In this document: positions 44,056-52,993 of the stretch, one piece after another
Position numbering within the stretch: the stretch's first letter is position 1
Layout of the letters: each line of letters begins with the position of its first letter
Origin: Myroides marinus
GTDB taxonomy: Bacteria; Bacteroidota; Bacteroidia; Flavobacteriales; Flavobacteriaceae
Assembly: GCF_900109075.1 (NCBI RefSeq)
Contig: NZ_FNYS01000007.1
Span: 1-64,000 of the forward strand
Direction of reading: 5' to 3'
DNA length: 64,000 bases
Notes under the pieces: model-generated
The model's database searches: none
What the model was told of the DNA's origin: nothing
Seen by the model: only the letters and a program-made list of their open reading frames with translations
Made by a program: the position numbers and the translations under genes

Positions 44056-45339
44056 ATGATGATAAGTGCGAATGATCCGATGAGGAAGACGTGGTTACCG
44101 GTTACTAAAAATTCTGACTTTCCAATTCAGAATATTCCGTTTGGCGTTTTTATCACCAAAGAAGATATAATAACAATAGGAACTCGTATCGGAGATTATG
44201 CTATCGATTTGAGTGCCTTACAAATGCTAGGGTACTTTAAAGGTATTGAACTTACAGATGATGTTTTTTTACAAGACACATTAAATGACTTTATATCTTG
44301 TGGTCAAAAAACATGGAGAAGTGTTCGAAATAGAATCGCTGAATTATTTGACGAAAACAACGATGAGTTAAAAAACAATACGAAACACAAAGATGTAGTA
44401 ATATTCAAAATGGAAGATGTAGAAATGCAACTACCTGTATATATTGGGGATTACACTGATTTTTACTCTAGTAGAGAACACGCTACTAATGTAGGTACAC
44501 TATTTAGAGATCCTGAAAATGCTTTGTTTCCTAACTGGCTTCATATTCCTATAGGTTACCATGGTAGAAGTTCTACTATTGTTCCTTCAGGGGTAAATGT
44601 AAAGCGTCCTGTAGGACAAACTTTACCTAAAGGAGCTACCACTCCTATCTTTGGAGCTTCACAACGTGTAGACTTCGAACTAGAAACTGCTTTTATTACT
44701 ACTGATGCAAACCTTATGGGAGATAGTGTTTTAGTAGATAATGCTGAAGAGCACATCTTTGGGATGGTTTTATTAAACGATTGGAGTGCTAGAGATATTC
44801 AGACTTGGGAGTATGTTCCGCTAGGTCCATTCTTAGCAAAGAACTTTGCTTCTTCTATTTCTCCTTGGATTATTACATTAGATGCTTTAGAACCGTTTAG
44901 AGTAGCAGGACCAAAACAAGATCCTACTCCTCTTCCGTATCTACAACAAACTGAAGATAGAGCTTTTGATATCAGACTAGAAGTATATATTCAACCAGAA
45001 AACAGTGAAGATAAATTAGTATCAGTATCTAACTTTAAATATATGTACTGGACGATGAGTCAACAATTAGCTCACCACACAGTAAACGGATGTAAAGTTA
45101 ATTCAGGTGATTTAATGGGATCAGGAACTATTTCAGGTCCAACTCCTGATAGTTATGGTTCTCTTTTAGAATTGACATGGGCTGGAAGTAAACCAATTGA
45201 AATGCCTAATGGCACTACTAGAACATTCTTACATGACTATGATACTGTAACGATGAAAGGTTTCTGTCAGAATGAAGATGTAAGAATTGGTTTTGGCGAG
45301 GTAAGAAGTACATTATTACCTGCTACAATCAAGTTTTAA
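44056..45339 (+). CDS. fahA: Fumarylacetoacetase
   Basis: A 427-residue enzyme for the last step of tyrosine/phenylalanine breakdown (fumarylacetoacetate to fumarate and acetoacetate). The SH3-like N-domain carries PFGVFITKEDIITIGTRIGD. The catalytic domain has DYTDFYSSREHATNVGTLFR (metal Asp and catalytic His), GYHGRSST and DFELETAFI, NDWSARDIQTWEYVPLGPF and GSGTISGP. Length is typical. No other homogentisate pathway gene is beside it here. Confidence 0.97.
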   Translation: MMISANDPMRKTWLPVTKNSDFPIQNIPFGVFITKEDIITIGTRIGDYAIDLSALQMLGYFKGIELTDDVFLQDTLNDFISCGQKTWRSVRNRIAELFDENNDELKNNTKHKDVVIFKMEDVEMQLPVYIGDYTDFYSSREHATNVGTLFRDPENALFPNWLHIPIGYHGRSSTIVPSGVNVKRPVGQTLPKGATTPIFGASQRVDFELETAFITTDANLMGDSVLVDNAEEHIFGMVLLNDWSARDIQTWEYVPLGPFLAKNFASSISPWIITLDALEPFRVAGPKQDPTPLPYLQQTEDRAFDIRLEVYIQPENSEDKLVSVSNFKYMYWTMSQQLAHHTVNGCKVNSGDLMGSGTISGPTPDSYGSLLELTWAGSKPIEMPNGTTRTFLHDYDTVTMKGFCQNEDVRIGFGEVRSTLLPATIKF

Positions 45340-45362
45340 TACTTAAAAAACTATTCAAAATA

Positions 45363-45393
45363 AAAAGCGTGAACTAGATTGGTTCACGCTTTT
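45363..45393 (+). terminator. Terminator after fahA
   Basis: AAAAGCGTGAAC / GTTCACGCTTTT with a 7-nt loop, followed by TCTATTTTTA. It lies 23 bp after the fahA stop and may also act on the convergent gene. Confidence 0.87.
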
Positions 45394-45432
45394 CTATTTT
45401 TATTTAACTATTGAATCAGTGCAATTCTGAGG

Positions 45433-45792
45433 TTAATCTACTTTTTTATCTTTTAAAGATTTAATTAAGCTCTCTAACATCATTCGGAGATTTGCAATGG
45501 AAGAGTCATACTCCGCAATACTCTCGATATACTTTAAATCATACGCTATAATCAATTGCGTTTCAAGTTCTGCTAAACTACCTAATGCTATATAAAGAAA
45601 CTGTCTATATTCCTTATTCTTTCTTCTAGCACTCCCCTCTGCTATATTTGAAGGTATTAAAACAGCACTTTGTCTGATTTGATTTGTCAACCCATATATC
45701 TCATCCTTTGGAAAGTCTTTCGTAAGTGTATAAACAGTTGTAACGAATTCTCTACTTTTTTGCCAAACTTCTAAATCTCTGTGTGTTTTCAT
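45433..45792 (-). CDS. Four-helix bundle protein (S23-type)
   Basis: A 119-residue protein of the family that includes proteins encoded in 23S rRNA intervening sequences. The pattern is LEVWQKSREFVTTVYTLTKD, FPKDEIYGLTNQIRQSAVLI, NIAEGSARRKNKEYRQFLYI and LGSLAELETQL. No rRNA is here, so this is a free-standing copy. Its biochemical role is unknown. Confidence 0.92.
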   Translation of the reverse strand: MKTHRDLEVWQKSREFVTTVYTLTKDFPKDEIYGLTNQIRQSAVLIPSNIAEGSARRKNKEYRQFLYIALGSLAELETQLIIAYDLKYIESIAEYDSSIANLRMMLESLIKSLKDKKVD

Positions 45793-45971
45793 TTCAATTA
45801 TTTTATGCCGAAACTACTCATAAAACCATATACAACTTCAATCTAGTAGATTACGAAACAATTAAGTTATAGTAAAATCAACGTTACCACAAACAACTAC
45901 TACTTATGGCCTCTTACATCTTCTCTATTAACGAATAATTACTTAATTTTAGCCTCTCAATACACAGATTT

Positions 45972-46637
45972 ATGTACACAGAACAAATTAAACGTATCAA
46001 AGATAAAATTAGCCAACTTGAGGACTTAGATCAAGATTTAGAAGTTTTTGGAGCAGATACTCATGAATATACATTAAACCCTATACTAGGCGAAAAAGAA
46101 GTTTCTAAATTTGAACAAGAACACAAGGTAACTTTACCTAAAGATTATGTTGCTTTTATCACACAGATTGGAAATGGTGGTGTTGGCCCATTCTATGGTT
46201 TACAGACTTTAGCTGAAGCAAGTATTAATGAAGAAGAAATGTTAGTGATGGGAAATAGTACTTCTGCACTCTTACAAAAGCCTTTTCCTCATACTATAGC
46301 TTGGAATCCACTAGAACAGCTAGGAGCTTTAGATGATAAAATCGCTGATGCTTATGACAAAGGAGATGAAGAACTAGAGGAAGAATTGTATGAAGAAAGA
46401 TTAGAAATTATAGGTGGAGAAGAACATGACTATGGAAGATTAAACTTATGTGACTATGGTTGCGGAATTACTCTATTTTTAGTTGTGACTGGTGAACAAA
46501 AAGGAATCATGTGGACTGACGATAGAATGAATGACGGTGGTCTATATCCTAGTATTGAACTAGAAAACACAGCTAATTTATCATTCTTAGACTGGTATGA
46601 ATTATGGTTAGATAATTCGATTGCTGAATTTGAATAA
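45972..46637 (+). CDS. SMI1/KNR4 (SUKH) family protein
   Basis: A 221-residue SUKH protein. The signature FEQEHKVTLPKDYVAFITQI with GNGGVGPFYGLQTL is at about residues 47-75, then LCDYGCGITLFLVVTGEQKG and a C-terminal FLDWYELWLD. SUKH domains are common as immunity proteins against polymorphic toxins but also have housekeeping roles. It stands alone; no toxin gene is beside it. Confidence 0.9.
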   Translation: MYTEQIKRIKDKISQLEDLDQDLEVFGADTHEYTLNPILGEKEVSKFEQEHKVTLPKDYVAFITQIGNGGVGPFYGLQTLAEASINEEEMLVMGNSTSALLQKPFPHTIAWNPLEQLGALDDKIADAYDKGDEELEEELYEERLEIIGGEEHDYGRLNLCDYGCGITLFLVVTGEQKGIMWTDDRMNDGGLYPSIELENTANLSFLDWYELWLDNSIAEFE

Positions 46638-46660
46638 GCAATCGATACAAACATAAAACA

Positions 46661-46707
46661 ACAAACCCTGATTAATTGTTCACTTTTAACAATCAATCAG
46701 GGTTTGT
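46661..46707. terminator. Bidirectional terminator
   Basis: A long hairpin: ACAAACCCTGATT / AATCAGGGTTTGT, with an inner ATTGTT / AACAAT. It separates the plus-strand SUKH gene from the minus-strand gene starting at 46733. Confidence 0.85.
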
Positions 46708-46732
46708 CTTTTACTGATATATCAAAAATAGA

Positions 46733-47494
46733 TTAGTATTTATTTGATTTACACATTCTACAACCTTCTTTAATACCTTTTTCGTTTATCTCTTTAGCTT
46801 TATCATCTTGACCTACTAAAGTATAGTAAGAATATAATAGTCCATAACCTTCAGGGTTTCCTAAGTTGATAATCTTATTACCCAACTTCTCCATGTCTTT
46901 ATCTTCTTTTATATCCTCAACTTTTTTCTCTTTTGGAGCTAATAGTACAGATAATGCACCTAAAGATTTCTCTGTTAACCCGTATGCAAAGATTTGTATA
47001 CATCCTAAGTCAAGATCTAAGTCACAAAGCTTTTGATTCTCTGCTCTCATTACTTGCATTGAAGATTTAAAACTTCCTTTCTTCTTTCCAAATAACTTAT
47101 CTGGATTTACATAATTCACTATATAATACTGTTGAATTAAGTCAAGACGTTTATCAACTCCAACAGCTGCTTTTTCATAACTAAATTCTTTGTCTTTAGA
47201 AGTGAATGTATACTTAGCTACTTTTTTTGTTATTCCTTTAAGTTGATTATTATTTAACTTAGAAAAAAGTAAAGGTCCATCTTCATACAAAACAAATATA
47301 GAGTCATTTCTCTCAAAAAACTCATATTGATCTTTGTCATTTATTACTACTTTCCCTTTTCCATTAAAGTCTAAAGTAGTGTAGCTACTCCAGCTAGATT
47401 GGTTTTTAAAAACTCCTTTTAAATTATTAGAAGCCTTTTGACCAAAAGCAAATACTGCCTGTAAGGCAAGCACTAAAACTAGTAAATTTCTCAT
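46733..47494 (-). CDS. Secreted hypothetical protein
   Basis: A 253-residue protein with a signal peptide (1-18, MRNLLVLVLALQAVFAFGQK). The first half looks beta-rich, like a lipocalin-like or membrane-associated domain; the second half is helical with a C-terminal tetratricopeptide-like region (NPEGYGLLYSYYTLVGQDDK) and ends CRMCKSNKY, giving a CxxC. Function unknown; single gene. Confidence 0.7.
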   Translation of the reverse strand: MRNLLVLVLALQAVFAFGQKASNNLKGVFKNQSSWSSYTTLDFNGKGKVVINDKDQYEFFERNDSIFVLYEDGPLLFSKLNNNQLKGITKKVAKYTFTSKDKEFSYEKAAVGVDKRLDLIQQYYIVNYVNPDKLFGKKKGSFKSSMQVMRAENQKLCDLDLDLGCIQIFAYGLTEKSLGALSVLLAPKEKKVEDIKEDKDMEKLGNKIINLGNPEGYGLLYSYYTLVGQDDKAKEINEKGIKEGCRMCKSNKY

Positions 47495-47648
47495 ATTAAT
47501 ATTTTTTCTAAACTTAACTAAAGTTATTAAATAAATTAGTGCTTTTTAGTAAAAAAGTTAACACTAGACAAGTCAATATTCAAAGTAAAACACTTAACTT
47601 TTTCACAAACAAAACAATACTTCATAAAAAAAATATAGAGTCACTAAA

Positions 47649-47679
47649 AAAGCCATTAAGCATAACACTTAATGGCTTT
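47649..47679 (-). terminator. Terminator after the lipoprotein gene
   Basis: AAAGCCATTAAG / CTTAATGGCTTT with a 7-nt loop, then TTTTTAG on the minus strand. It lies 42 bp after the stop of the lipoprotein at 47721. Confidence 0.82.
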
Positions 47680-47720
47680 CAAAAAAAGTACATTTATTTA
47701 CTATATGAAATAAACTATAA

Positions 47721-48650
47721 TTAACATCCTATACTCTCATGAGCCGCTACTGGCTGTATAGATACGTTATTATTCGTAGTATCTGATAGATATAATGTTG
47801 GTCTTGAAACATTATACTCAGTAGAAGTATTGATTAAAATATCAACAATATTATCATTATTGATATCTCCTCCAAACATTACTTTAGGCACTTGACCTTC
47901 TTCAAAGTATCGTTGAGAAAGTAACATTACTTCATTAATCTTATCACCATCCTTTATTTCCAATCTCAAAGTGTAATTCTTTACATAATACTTAGGCATA
48001 TCATATCCATTCTCAACAGAATTAAGGAAATCTGCTTCATTTACACCATTTAGTTTCCTAGTACCAGTAGCATAAAGGGTATACTCCTTCCCTTTAAAAG
48101 CAAAGTTTACTTTCTCTCCAGGGTAGATATAAGATGGAATATTAGCAACCTCTACATTTGTTTCTTTAAGGTTATTTTGTTTTTCGATATACAAAAGACA
48201 GTTTTGTTGATCTTTTTGTGTAATCTCTACTTCACTTACAACATCAGACTCGCTGTGTTCTGTATCAAAAAGTTTAGATACAATAGGTTTAATAGATACT
48301 AGCTTATAAGTATTATCTTTGTCAGAGATTAAACCTAACCATTCTTTAGATTCTATAGTTTCAGGAACTTCTTCTGTATGAAATACCCCTGGTGTAATCA
48401 TAGCACTAGAGAAAGAAAAGTTTATAGGATAATCTTTGATATTTTCAGCACCAGATACTAGGCTAAAGTGTTCAAAGCCGTCATCATCTGTACCTAAATT
48501 AGTAAAAACAATCTCTTCAGGTTGAAAGTTTACTGAATTAGTATTCCGCTCACCTTCAGTAGATTTCTCTTCTACTTCTGTGTTTTTACAACTGTTCATA
48601 GTTAAACCAGTTGCTAAAACCATCACTGCAAAAAGTGATTTTCTTTTCAT
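47721..48650 (-). CDS. Lipoprotein with C-terminal GDxNxDxxxD motif (copy 1)
   Basis: A 309-residue lipoprotein (lipobox MNSC at residue 21, then KNTEVEEKSTE). Its C-terminal 160 residues are paralogous to the protein at 49730-50623: YPGEKVNFAFKGKEYTLYA, then GGDINNDNIVDILINT, YNVSRPTLYLSD and a final GC. The GDxNxD segment resembles FG-GAP or dockerin Ca2+ loops. Cell-surface attachment is inferred from the acidic residues after the Cys. A -7 element TACTTTTG is at 48677-48684. Function unknown. Confidence 0.75.
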   Translation of the reverse strand: MKRKSLFAVMVLATGLTMNSCKNTEVEEKSTEGERNTNSVNFQPEEIVFTNLGTDDDGFEHFSLVSGAENIKDYPINFSFSSAMITPGVFHTEEVPETIESKEWLGLISDKDNTYKLVSIKPIVSKLFDTEHSESDVVSEVEITQKDQQNCLLYIEKQNNLKETNVEVANIPSYIYPGEKVNFAFKGKEYTLYATGTRKLNGVNEADFLNSVENGYDMPKYYVKNYTLRLEIKDGDKINEVMLLSQRYFEEGQVPKVMFGGDINNDNIVDILINTSTEYNVSRPTLYLSDTTNNNVSIQPVAAHESIGC

Positions 48651-48922
48651 CGTTATTTCGTATTTTTAAGGTGGTGCAAAAGTATACCTTCTACTTCTAT
48701 CTATATTACAAAAAACACATTTTAACACTACATATAAAAACTTAAAAATCAATAAATTAAAAACAAACAATCAATAATAAACTGTTATAATCTGTCAACT
48801 CTCTTAAAACAACCTCTTGGAAACTAATATTTGATCAACTTTTTGTAAATTGCTTATCATAAAATAATATTGTAAATGACTGACAAATCATCATACTATA
48901 TTACTGTAAATCACAACAAACA

Positions 48923-49648
48923 ATGAATTCTAAATCTTACTTAATATTTGGTGTAAGTAAAGGCTTGGGTAAAGCAATTACAGAGCACCTTCCTAGTAAA
49001 CAAGATACAGTATATGGTGTATCTCGTAGTAAGCCCGATTACCTAGATAATATTCTACCTAATAAGCACTGGGTATCAGCAGATTTATCAAATCCTGTAA
49101 AAGCTACAACAGAATTAAAACAACAGATAGGTAATCAAAAAATAGATTATCTAATCTACAATGTTGGAATATGGGAACATAACGCTTTCTCAGAAGATTA
49201 TAATTTTAATGACAATACACAGGAAGAAATATTAAATATGATTAATACTAATATATCTTCTTGTATTCTAAATATACAAGTATTTATTGAAAACTTAAAG
49301 TTATCAGATAATGCTAAAATCATTCTAATTGGATCGACCTGGGGATTAGATAATCACAATGGTAAAGAAGTGACATTCTCAGCGACAAAATTTGCTTTAA
49401 GAGGTATCATTCATTCTTTAAGAGAGAATCTAAGAGAAGATAGCATTGGAGTATCTATTCTAAACTTAGGTTACTTAGCAACGGAATATGGATGCGATGA
49501 ACCTATAGAAACAATCATAGAACAATCTAATGGAGAACTTATCCCTCTACAAGATGTATTACAAGCTATTCGATTTATCACCTCTACTTCAAAAGCTAGC
49601 TGCGTAAAAGAAATCAATATGCCTGCTATGAAAGATAGTAATATGTAA
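48923..49648 (+). CDS. Short-chain dehydrogenase/reductase
   Basis: A 241-residue SDR. The cofactor loop is LIFGVSKGLGKAITEHL (GxxxGxG, about residues 6-22), then YNVGIWEHNA, and the active-site pattern SATKFALRGII in place of YxxxK: Ser/Ala-Thr-Lys, so the catalytic Tyr appears replaced or shifted. An unusual catalytic site should be checked. Substrate unknown. It lies between two paralogous lipoprotein genes, pointing the other way. Confidence 0.85.
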   Translation: MNSKSYLIFGVSKGLGKAITEHLPSKQDTVYGVSRSKPDYLDNILPNKHWVSADLSNPVKATTELKQQIGNQKIDYLIYNVGIWEHNAFSEDYNFNDNTQEEILNMINTNISSCILNIQVFIENLKLSDNAKIILIGSTWGLDNHNGKEVTFSATKFALRGIIHSLRENLREDSIGVSILNLGYLATEYGCDEPIETIIEQSNGELIPLQDVLQAIRFITSTSKASCVKEINMPAMKDSNM

Positions 49649-49674
49649 AACGCTAATTAATAGTCTAAATAGAA

Positions 49675-49708
49675 AAGCCCCCTGAAAGAATTCTTTCAGG
49701 GGGCTTTC
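49675..49708. terminator. Terminator, perfect 34-bp palindrome
   Basis: The arms AAAGCCCCCTGAAAGAA and TTCTTTCAGGGGGCTTT are adjacent with no spacer, centred on GAATTC. It serves the SDR gene (plus) and the lipoprotein at 49730 (minus). Confidence 0.87.
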
Positions 49709-49729
49709 TTATATATCTTAAAAAGTAAA

Positions 49730-50623
49730 CTAACAACCTAAGCTTGTTAGAGCCGCAACAGCTTTTATATTAATTGTACCAGACTTATTCTCTGATATAT
49801 ACAATGTAGGGCGACTCATATTATAATTATAGGTTGTGTTAATTAGGAAATCAATCACTCCATCTCCATTTAAATCACCTGCAAACTCTATAGTCGGTGT
49901 TGCCTCTTCTAAACTACTTAAGTCTAACAACTTGATAGCTGTACTTTGTCCCTTAATCTTCATAAATAAACTATACTTCTTAATTGTATAAGCTCTAATC
50001 TGCTCTCCTTCATTATTTTCATAATTATAAGGCTCTCCCTTCTCCCCTTCAGCATACAATGTATATACCTTTCCTTTATACGAAAACTCTTTACTTTCTC
50101 CTGGATAAATTGTTTTAGGCAAATCAACGCTAGCTAGATCAGTTCCTTTTGTTAGAATCCCCTCATTAGTCATAAACACTACCTCTCCTACACTCTTTAC
50201 AGATACTTTAGTACCTGTCATCTCTCCTGCTTCATCTAAGACAACATCATAAACTTTCTTTGTTGTTGGATTTAGCTTATATACGCTATAAGTATCATCA
50301 CTCTCTTTTACCAAACCTACCCACGATTTGTTTTCTACACCAGATACTATTTCTCCATCGTGATATTCTCCAGTCATAATCAAATCATATTTAAACTTAA
50401 ATGACGTAGGAAACACAGTAGGGTCATCATAATCTTCTTCACCTTCTACTGCTGCTGCATCTTCAGCTATAGCAGACGGATCCTCTTCTGTCTCTTCTGT
50501 AGCCGTCGCTACTTCTTTAGGAGTTATATCAGTAGAAGGAGCTTCTATTTCTTTATCTTTACAAGAAGTAGTTAAAGTTACTAATACTGTAAAAGCGAAT
50601 ATAGACATCAGTCTCTTTTTCAT
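49730..50623 (-). CDS. Lipoprotein with C-terminal GDxNxDxxxD motif (copy 2)
   Basis: A 297-residue lipoprotein (lipobox TTSC at residue 21, then KDKEIEAP). An acidic linker (about 40-85, rich in Glu/Ala/Asp) precedes a body paralogous to 47721-48650: YPGESKEFSYKGKVYTLYA, GDLNGDGVIDFLINT, YNMSRPTLYISE and a final GC. The two genes flank one SDR gene. Conserved terminal Cys in both copies is notable. Function unknown. Confidence 0.75.
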   Translation of the reverse strand: MKKRLMSIFAFTVLVTLTTSCKDKEIEAPSTDITPKEVATATEETEEDPSAIAEDAAAVEGEEDYDDPTVFPTSFKFKYDLIMTGEYHDGEIVSGVENKSWVGLVKESDDTYSVYKLNPTTKKVYDVVLDEAGEMTGTKVSVKSVGEVVFMTNEGILTKGTDLASVDLPKTIYPGESKEFSYKGKVYTLYAEGEKGEPYNYENNEGEQIRAYTIKKYSLFMKIKGQSTAIKLLDLSSLEEATPTIEFAGDLNGDGVIDFLINTTYNYNMSRPTLYISENKSGTINIKAVAALTSLGC

Positions 50624-50700
50624 ATTATGCGAGTTTTTAAAACGGTGCTAAAATAGGATATTCCTACTTAATATAATATAGCTGATTTCCACTAAAAAAC

Positions 50701-50877
50701 TTATAACTTACAGCTATCATTTTTACATCCAAAATTAAAGAAAGCTTGTAAAAACAAGTACAAAGCAGGAATCCCTAAAACCCATAGTGAAGCATCTATG
50801 GCCTGAAATACTAATAGTACTCCTAATGCTAGTCGGATCCATCTCATTACAGTCCATTGTTTAAAATAGGTAATCAT
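50701..50877 (-). CDS. DUF2892-like small membrane protein with CxxxxC tail
   Basis: A 58-residue protein beginning MITYFKQWTVMRWIRLALGV, with two short membrane helices and the ending FGCKNDSCKL, two Cys that could bind metal or accept sulfur. It resembles the small DUF2892/YgaP-type membrane domains that accompany rhodaneses and DsrE proteins. It is divergent from the DsrE gene, with two CRP/FNR-like sites between them. Confidence 0.7.
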   Translation of the reverse strand: MITYFKQWTVMRWIRLALGVLLVFQAIDASLWVLGIPALYLFLQAFFNFGCKNDSCKL

Positions 50878-50928
50878 AATCTTAATTTATTTAATTCCTC
50901 AAAACTAAAGTATTCTTCTCTCTTCAAA

Positions 50929-50944
50929 TGTAACTCTTGTTACA
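50929..50944. promoter_or_regulatory. CRP/FNR-like site 1
   Basis: TGTAACTCTTGTTACA is a perfect 6-4-6 palindrome (TGTAAC / GTTACA), in the divergent spacer of the DUF2892-like and DsrE genes. Confidence 0.6.
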
Positions 50945-50975
50945 AATCTAACTTTACACAACTATTTCAATGTTG

Positions 50976-50991
50976 TGTAACAATTGTTACT
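50976..50991. promoter_or_regulatory. CRP/FNR-like site 2
   Basis: TGTAACAATTGTTACT has a perfect 14-bp core GTAACAATTGTTAC. Its centre is about 42 bp before the predicted dsrE start (-7-like TACTTTAG at 51013-51020), where class II activators bind. Confidence 0.6.
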
Positions 50992-51049
50992 CCCCTATCT
51001 CCTTTATAAGGCTACTTTAGCCTCAATATAAACCATAATAAAGTAAATA

Positions 51050-51487
51050 ATGAGAAAATTAGTTTTAGCAATCGCGTTATGTTCTATTGTAAGTGTTCAG
51101 GCTGTAGCTCATACAGTGAATAATGAATTATCTAATATAGTTTATGAACAAGAAACAAAGGGTGATAAATATGCTATTCTAGTACAATCTATAAAAAACC
51201 TTCGTTCGTCTATTATGACAGGAAGTGAAATCAAAAAGACTAATCCTAAAGCTGATTTCCAAATTGTTATCATGGGACAAATGGTTCAAGAATTAAACAA
51301 CAAAGAACTTCGCTCTGAACTTGATGCTGCTAACAAAGCTGGTATTAAATTAGTAGTATGCGAATTCGCTTTAAAAGTTTACGGTGTAACATTGAATGAC
51401 CTGCCTTTGTACTTTATCGGAACACCTAATGCTCATAAATATATGTTCCAATTACAAGAAAACGATTATAATACGCTTTCAATATAA
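51050..51487 (+). CDS. DsrE/F-like secreted sulfur-carrier-type protein
   Basis: A 145-residue protein with a signal peptide (1-21, ending AVAH) and a DsrE-like alpha/beta core: YAILVQSIKNLRSSIMTG, QIVIMGQMVQELNN and IKLVVCEFALKVYGV, with a Cys at the position used for persulfide carriage in this fold. A role in periplasmic sulfur handling or redox is inferred. Divergent from the Cys-tailed DUF2892-like gene, with two palindromic sites between. Confidence 0.82.
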   Translation: MRKLVLAIALCSIVSVQAVAHTVNNELSNIVYEQETKGDKYAILVQSIKNLRSSIMTGSEIKKTNPKADFQIVIMGQMVQELNNKELRSELDAANKAGIKLVVCEFALKVYGVTLNDLPLYFIGTPNAHKYMFQLQENDYNTLSI

Positions 51488-51512
51488 TTGTACACCCCCC
51501 ACTATTTATGAA

Positions 51513-51535
51513 AAAAGAGGCCTCAAGCCTCTTTT
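51513..51535. terminator. Terminator between convergent genes
   Basis: AAAAGAGGC / GCCTCTTTT with a 5-nt loop, between the dsrE-like gene and the gene ending at 51548. Confidence 0.82.
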
Positions 51536-51547
51536 CTTATTTATATA

Positions 51548-52489
51548 TTACTTATCTTCATTCCACTGATTCCAATATTCTGGGCCATAAATAATATCGA
51601 TAATCTCACCGTCTTTAGTATCCATATCACCTAAGTACATACGCAAGTGCTCTGGTACTCGTTCATAAGCTTCTTTTAAGACTTCTTTTAATTCGTCTGA
51701 AGGATTAGCTTTATAAGCTTCAAAAACTTCTAAACACAGTTCATTTAAAGTCTTCTCCCCATTGAGCTTGCGATAATCATCTTCTAATTCCGCAAAGATC
51801 TCTTCAATATCATTACTATACCCTTCTTCAGCAATAGTAAATTCACCAAGGTTTTCGATAATCACTTTAGCTCCTAAAGGAGGTGTACTACATACAATTC
51901 CATTCTTAATAAGCTCTTCCAAGCTATTTAAGTCTAACAGTTTTTCTTCTCCACAACCGTGAATCAAGATTGACTTATCTTTAAACAACAACAGGCGAAC
52001 TAGGTAATAGCATCCGTCTAGTATATAGAATAAACTACGATCTTCCCCTACTACTTTCTTAGGAAAGAATTTATCCACATTTTCAGTATCTACTTTATAC
52101 ACTGTCCCAGTACCAGACTCCCCTACTATTATACCATTTACTTTTTTCTCCTGATATGTATGTATATTAGCCCAAGTCGGATTTAACTCTAGTACTAAAC
52201 TCTTGATATAGTCAATATAAGTCTCTGGAGTAAAGTACCATTTACTATCCGAAATCTTCCAAGCTCCTAGATGAAAACAAGAAATCTCTTCTCCATCAGG
52301 AATACTAGTCACAACCCATCCACTCTGAACATCTTTTATAAAATGCTCAAAATCTTCAAAGTTCCAATCATTTACTCTTCCATTCTCATATACATCAAAA
52401 CAAGTAAAATGATATCCTCCATTGTGAATAATTCCAGGTGTTTTAATTCCATTTAATGTAACTGTCTTATAGACTAGTGTTCTTCTCAT
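51548..52489 (-). CDS. Hypothetical protein (313 aa)
   Basis: A 313-residue soluble protein starting MRRTLVYKTVTLNGIKTPGI. Aromatic and Asp/Glu-rich, with WNFEDFEHFIKDVQSGWVVT, TPETYIDYIKSLVLELNPTW and a C-terminal helical tail (LNELCLEVFEAYKANPSDEL). Family not recognised. It lies 2 bp downstream of the YtxJ bacilliredoxin gene, so they are likely co-transcribed. Confidence 0.7.
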   Translation of the reverse strand: MRRTLVYKTVTLNGIKTPGIIHNGGYHFTCFDVYENGRVNDWNFEDFEHFIKDVQSGWVVTSIPDGEEISCFHLGAWKISDSKWYFTPETYIDYIKSLVLELNPTWANIHTYQEKKVNGIIVGESGTGTVYKVDTENVDKFFPKKVVGEDRSLFYILDGCYYLVRLLLFKDKSILIHGCGEEKLLDLNSLEELIKNGIVCSTPPLGAKVIIENLGEFTIAEEGYSNDIEEIFAELEDDYRKLNGEKTLNELCLEVFEAYKANPSDELKEVLKEAYERVPEHLRMYLGDMDTKDGEIIDIIYGPEYWNQWNEDK

Positions 52490-52491
52490 GT

Positions 52492-52830
52492 TTACAATCT
52501 TAATAATAGTTTATCAGTATCTGCACCGTCTATACTCTCATGAGAAGTATTATAAACAGCTTTACCTCCAGATACAATCAACAACTGAGGAGATTCATGC
52601 TGTACTTGTAAAGCCTCTTTAACCTCCATAGATTCTAATCTATTATTTACCACATCTACTAAATAACACGCTACATCTGTAGGATTAGTAAAGCTAGCTT
52701 CAAAGTTTCTCAGTGCAAACTTGCTAATATGGCAACGTGGACTATGTTTAAAAATAATAACTGCTTTCTCATTTGACTGTGCGATAAGCTCTTTTACTTG
52801 ATCGCCTTCTGTTATATTAATCCATTTCAT
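52492..52830 (-). CDS. ytxJ: Monothiol bacilliredoxin, YtxJ family
   Basis: A 112-residue thioredoxin-fold protein. The motif IIFKHSPRCHISKFALRNFE (about residues 25-44) has a single active-site Cys followed by HIS, as in YtxJ, which reduces bacillithiol-mixed disulfides. LLIVSGGKAVYNTSHESI later fits the fold. It suggests a bacillithiol redox system in this organism. It is 2 bp upstream of the 313-residue hypothetical gene. Confidence 0.9.
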   Translation of the reverse strand: MKWINITEGDQVKELIAQSNEKAVIIFKHSPRCHISKFALRNFEASFTNPTDVACYLVDVVNNRLESMEVKEALQVQHESPQLLIVSGGKAVYNTSHESIDGADTDKLLLRL

Positions 52831-52993
52831 ACGACAAAATGTTAGTGTGGTTCTTTATATAAATGCGAATTTATGACTTTTTGACATCTTTTACTACTGT
52901 GAATAATTCAAATATTGCCAAAAAGTCTTAATTTAAACATTGGAACACCTTTTGTCTTTTAGGAATTAATCAAACAAATAAACGATTTAGTAT

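Noticed and set aside
49675..49708. Insertion sequence end
   Set aside because: The perfect palindrome lies between convergent gene ends and has the layout of a terminator.
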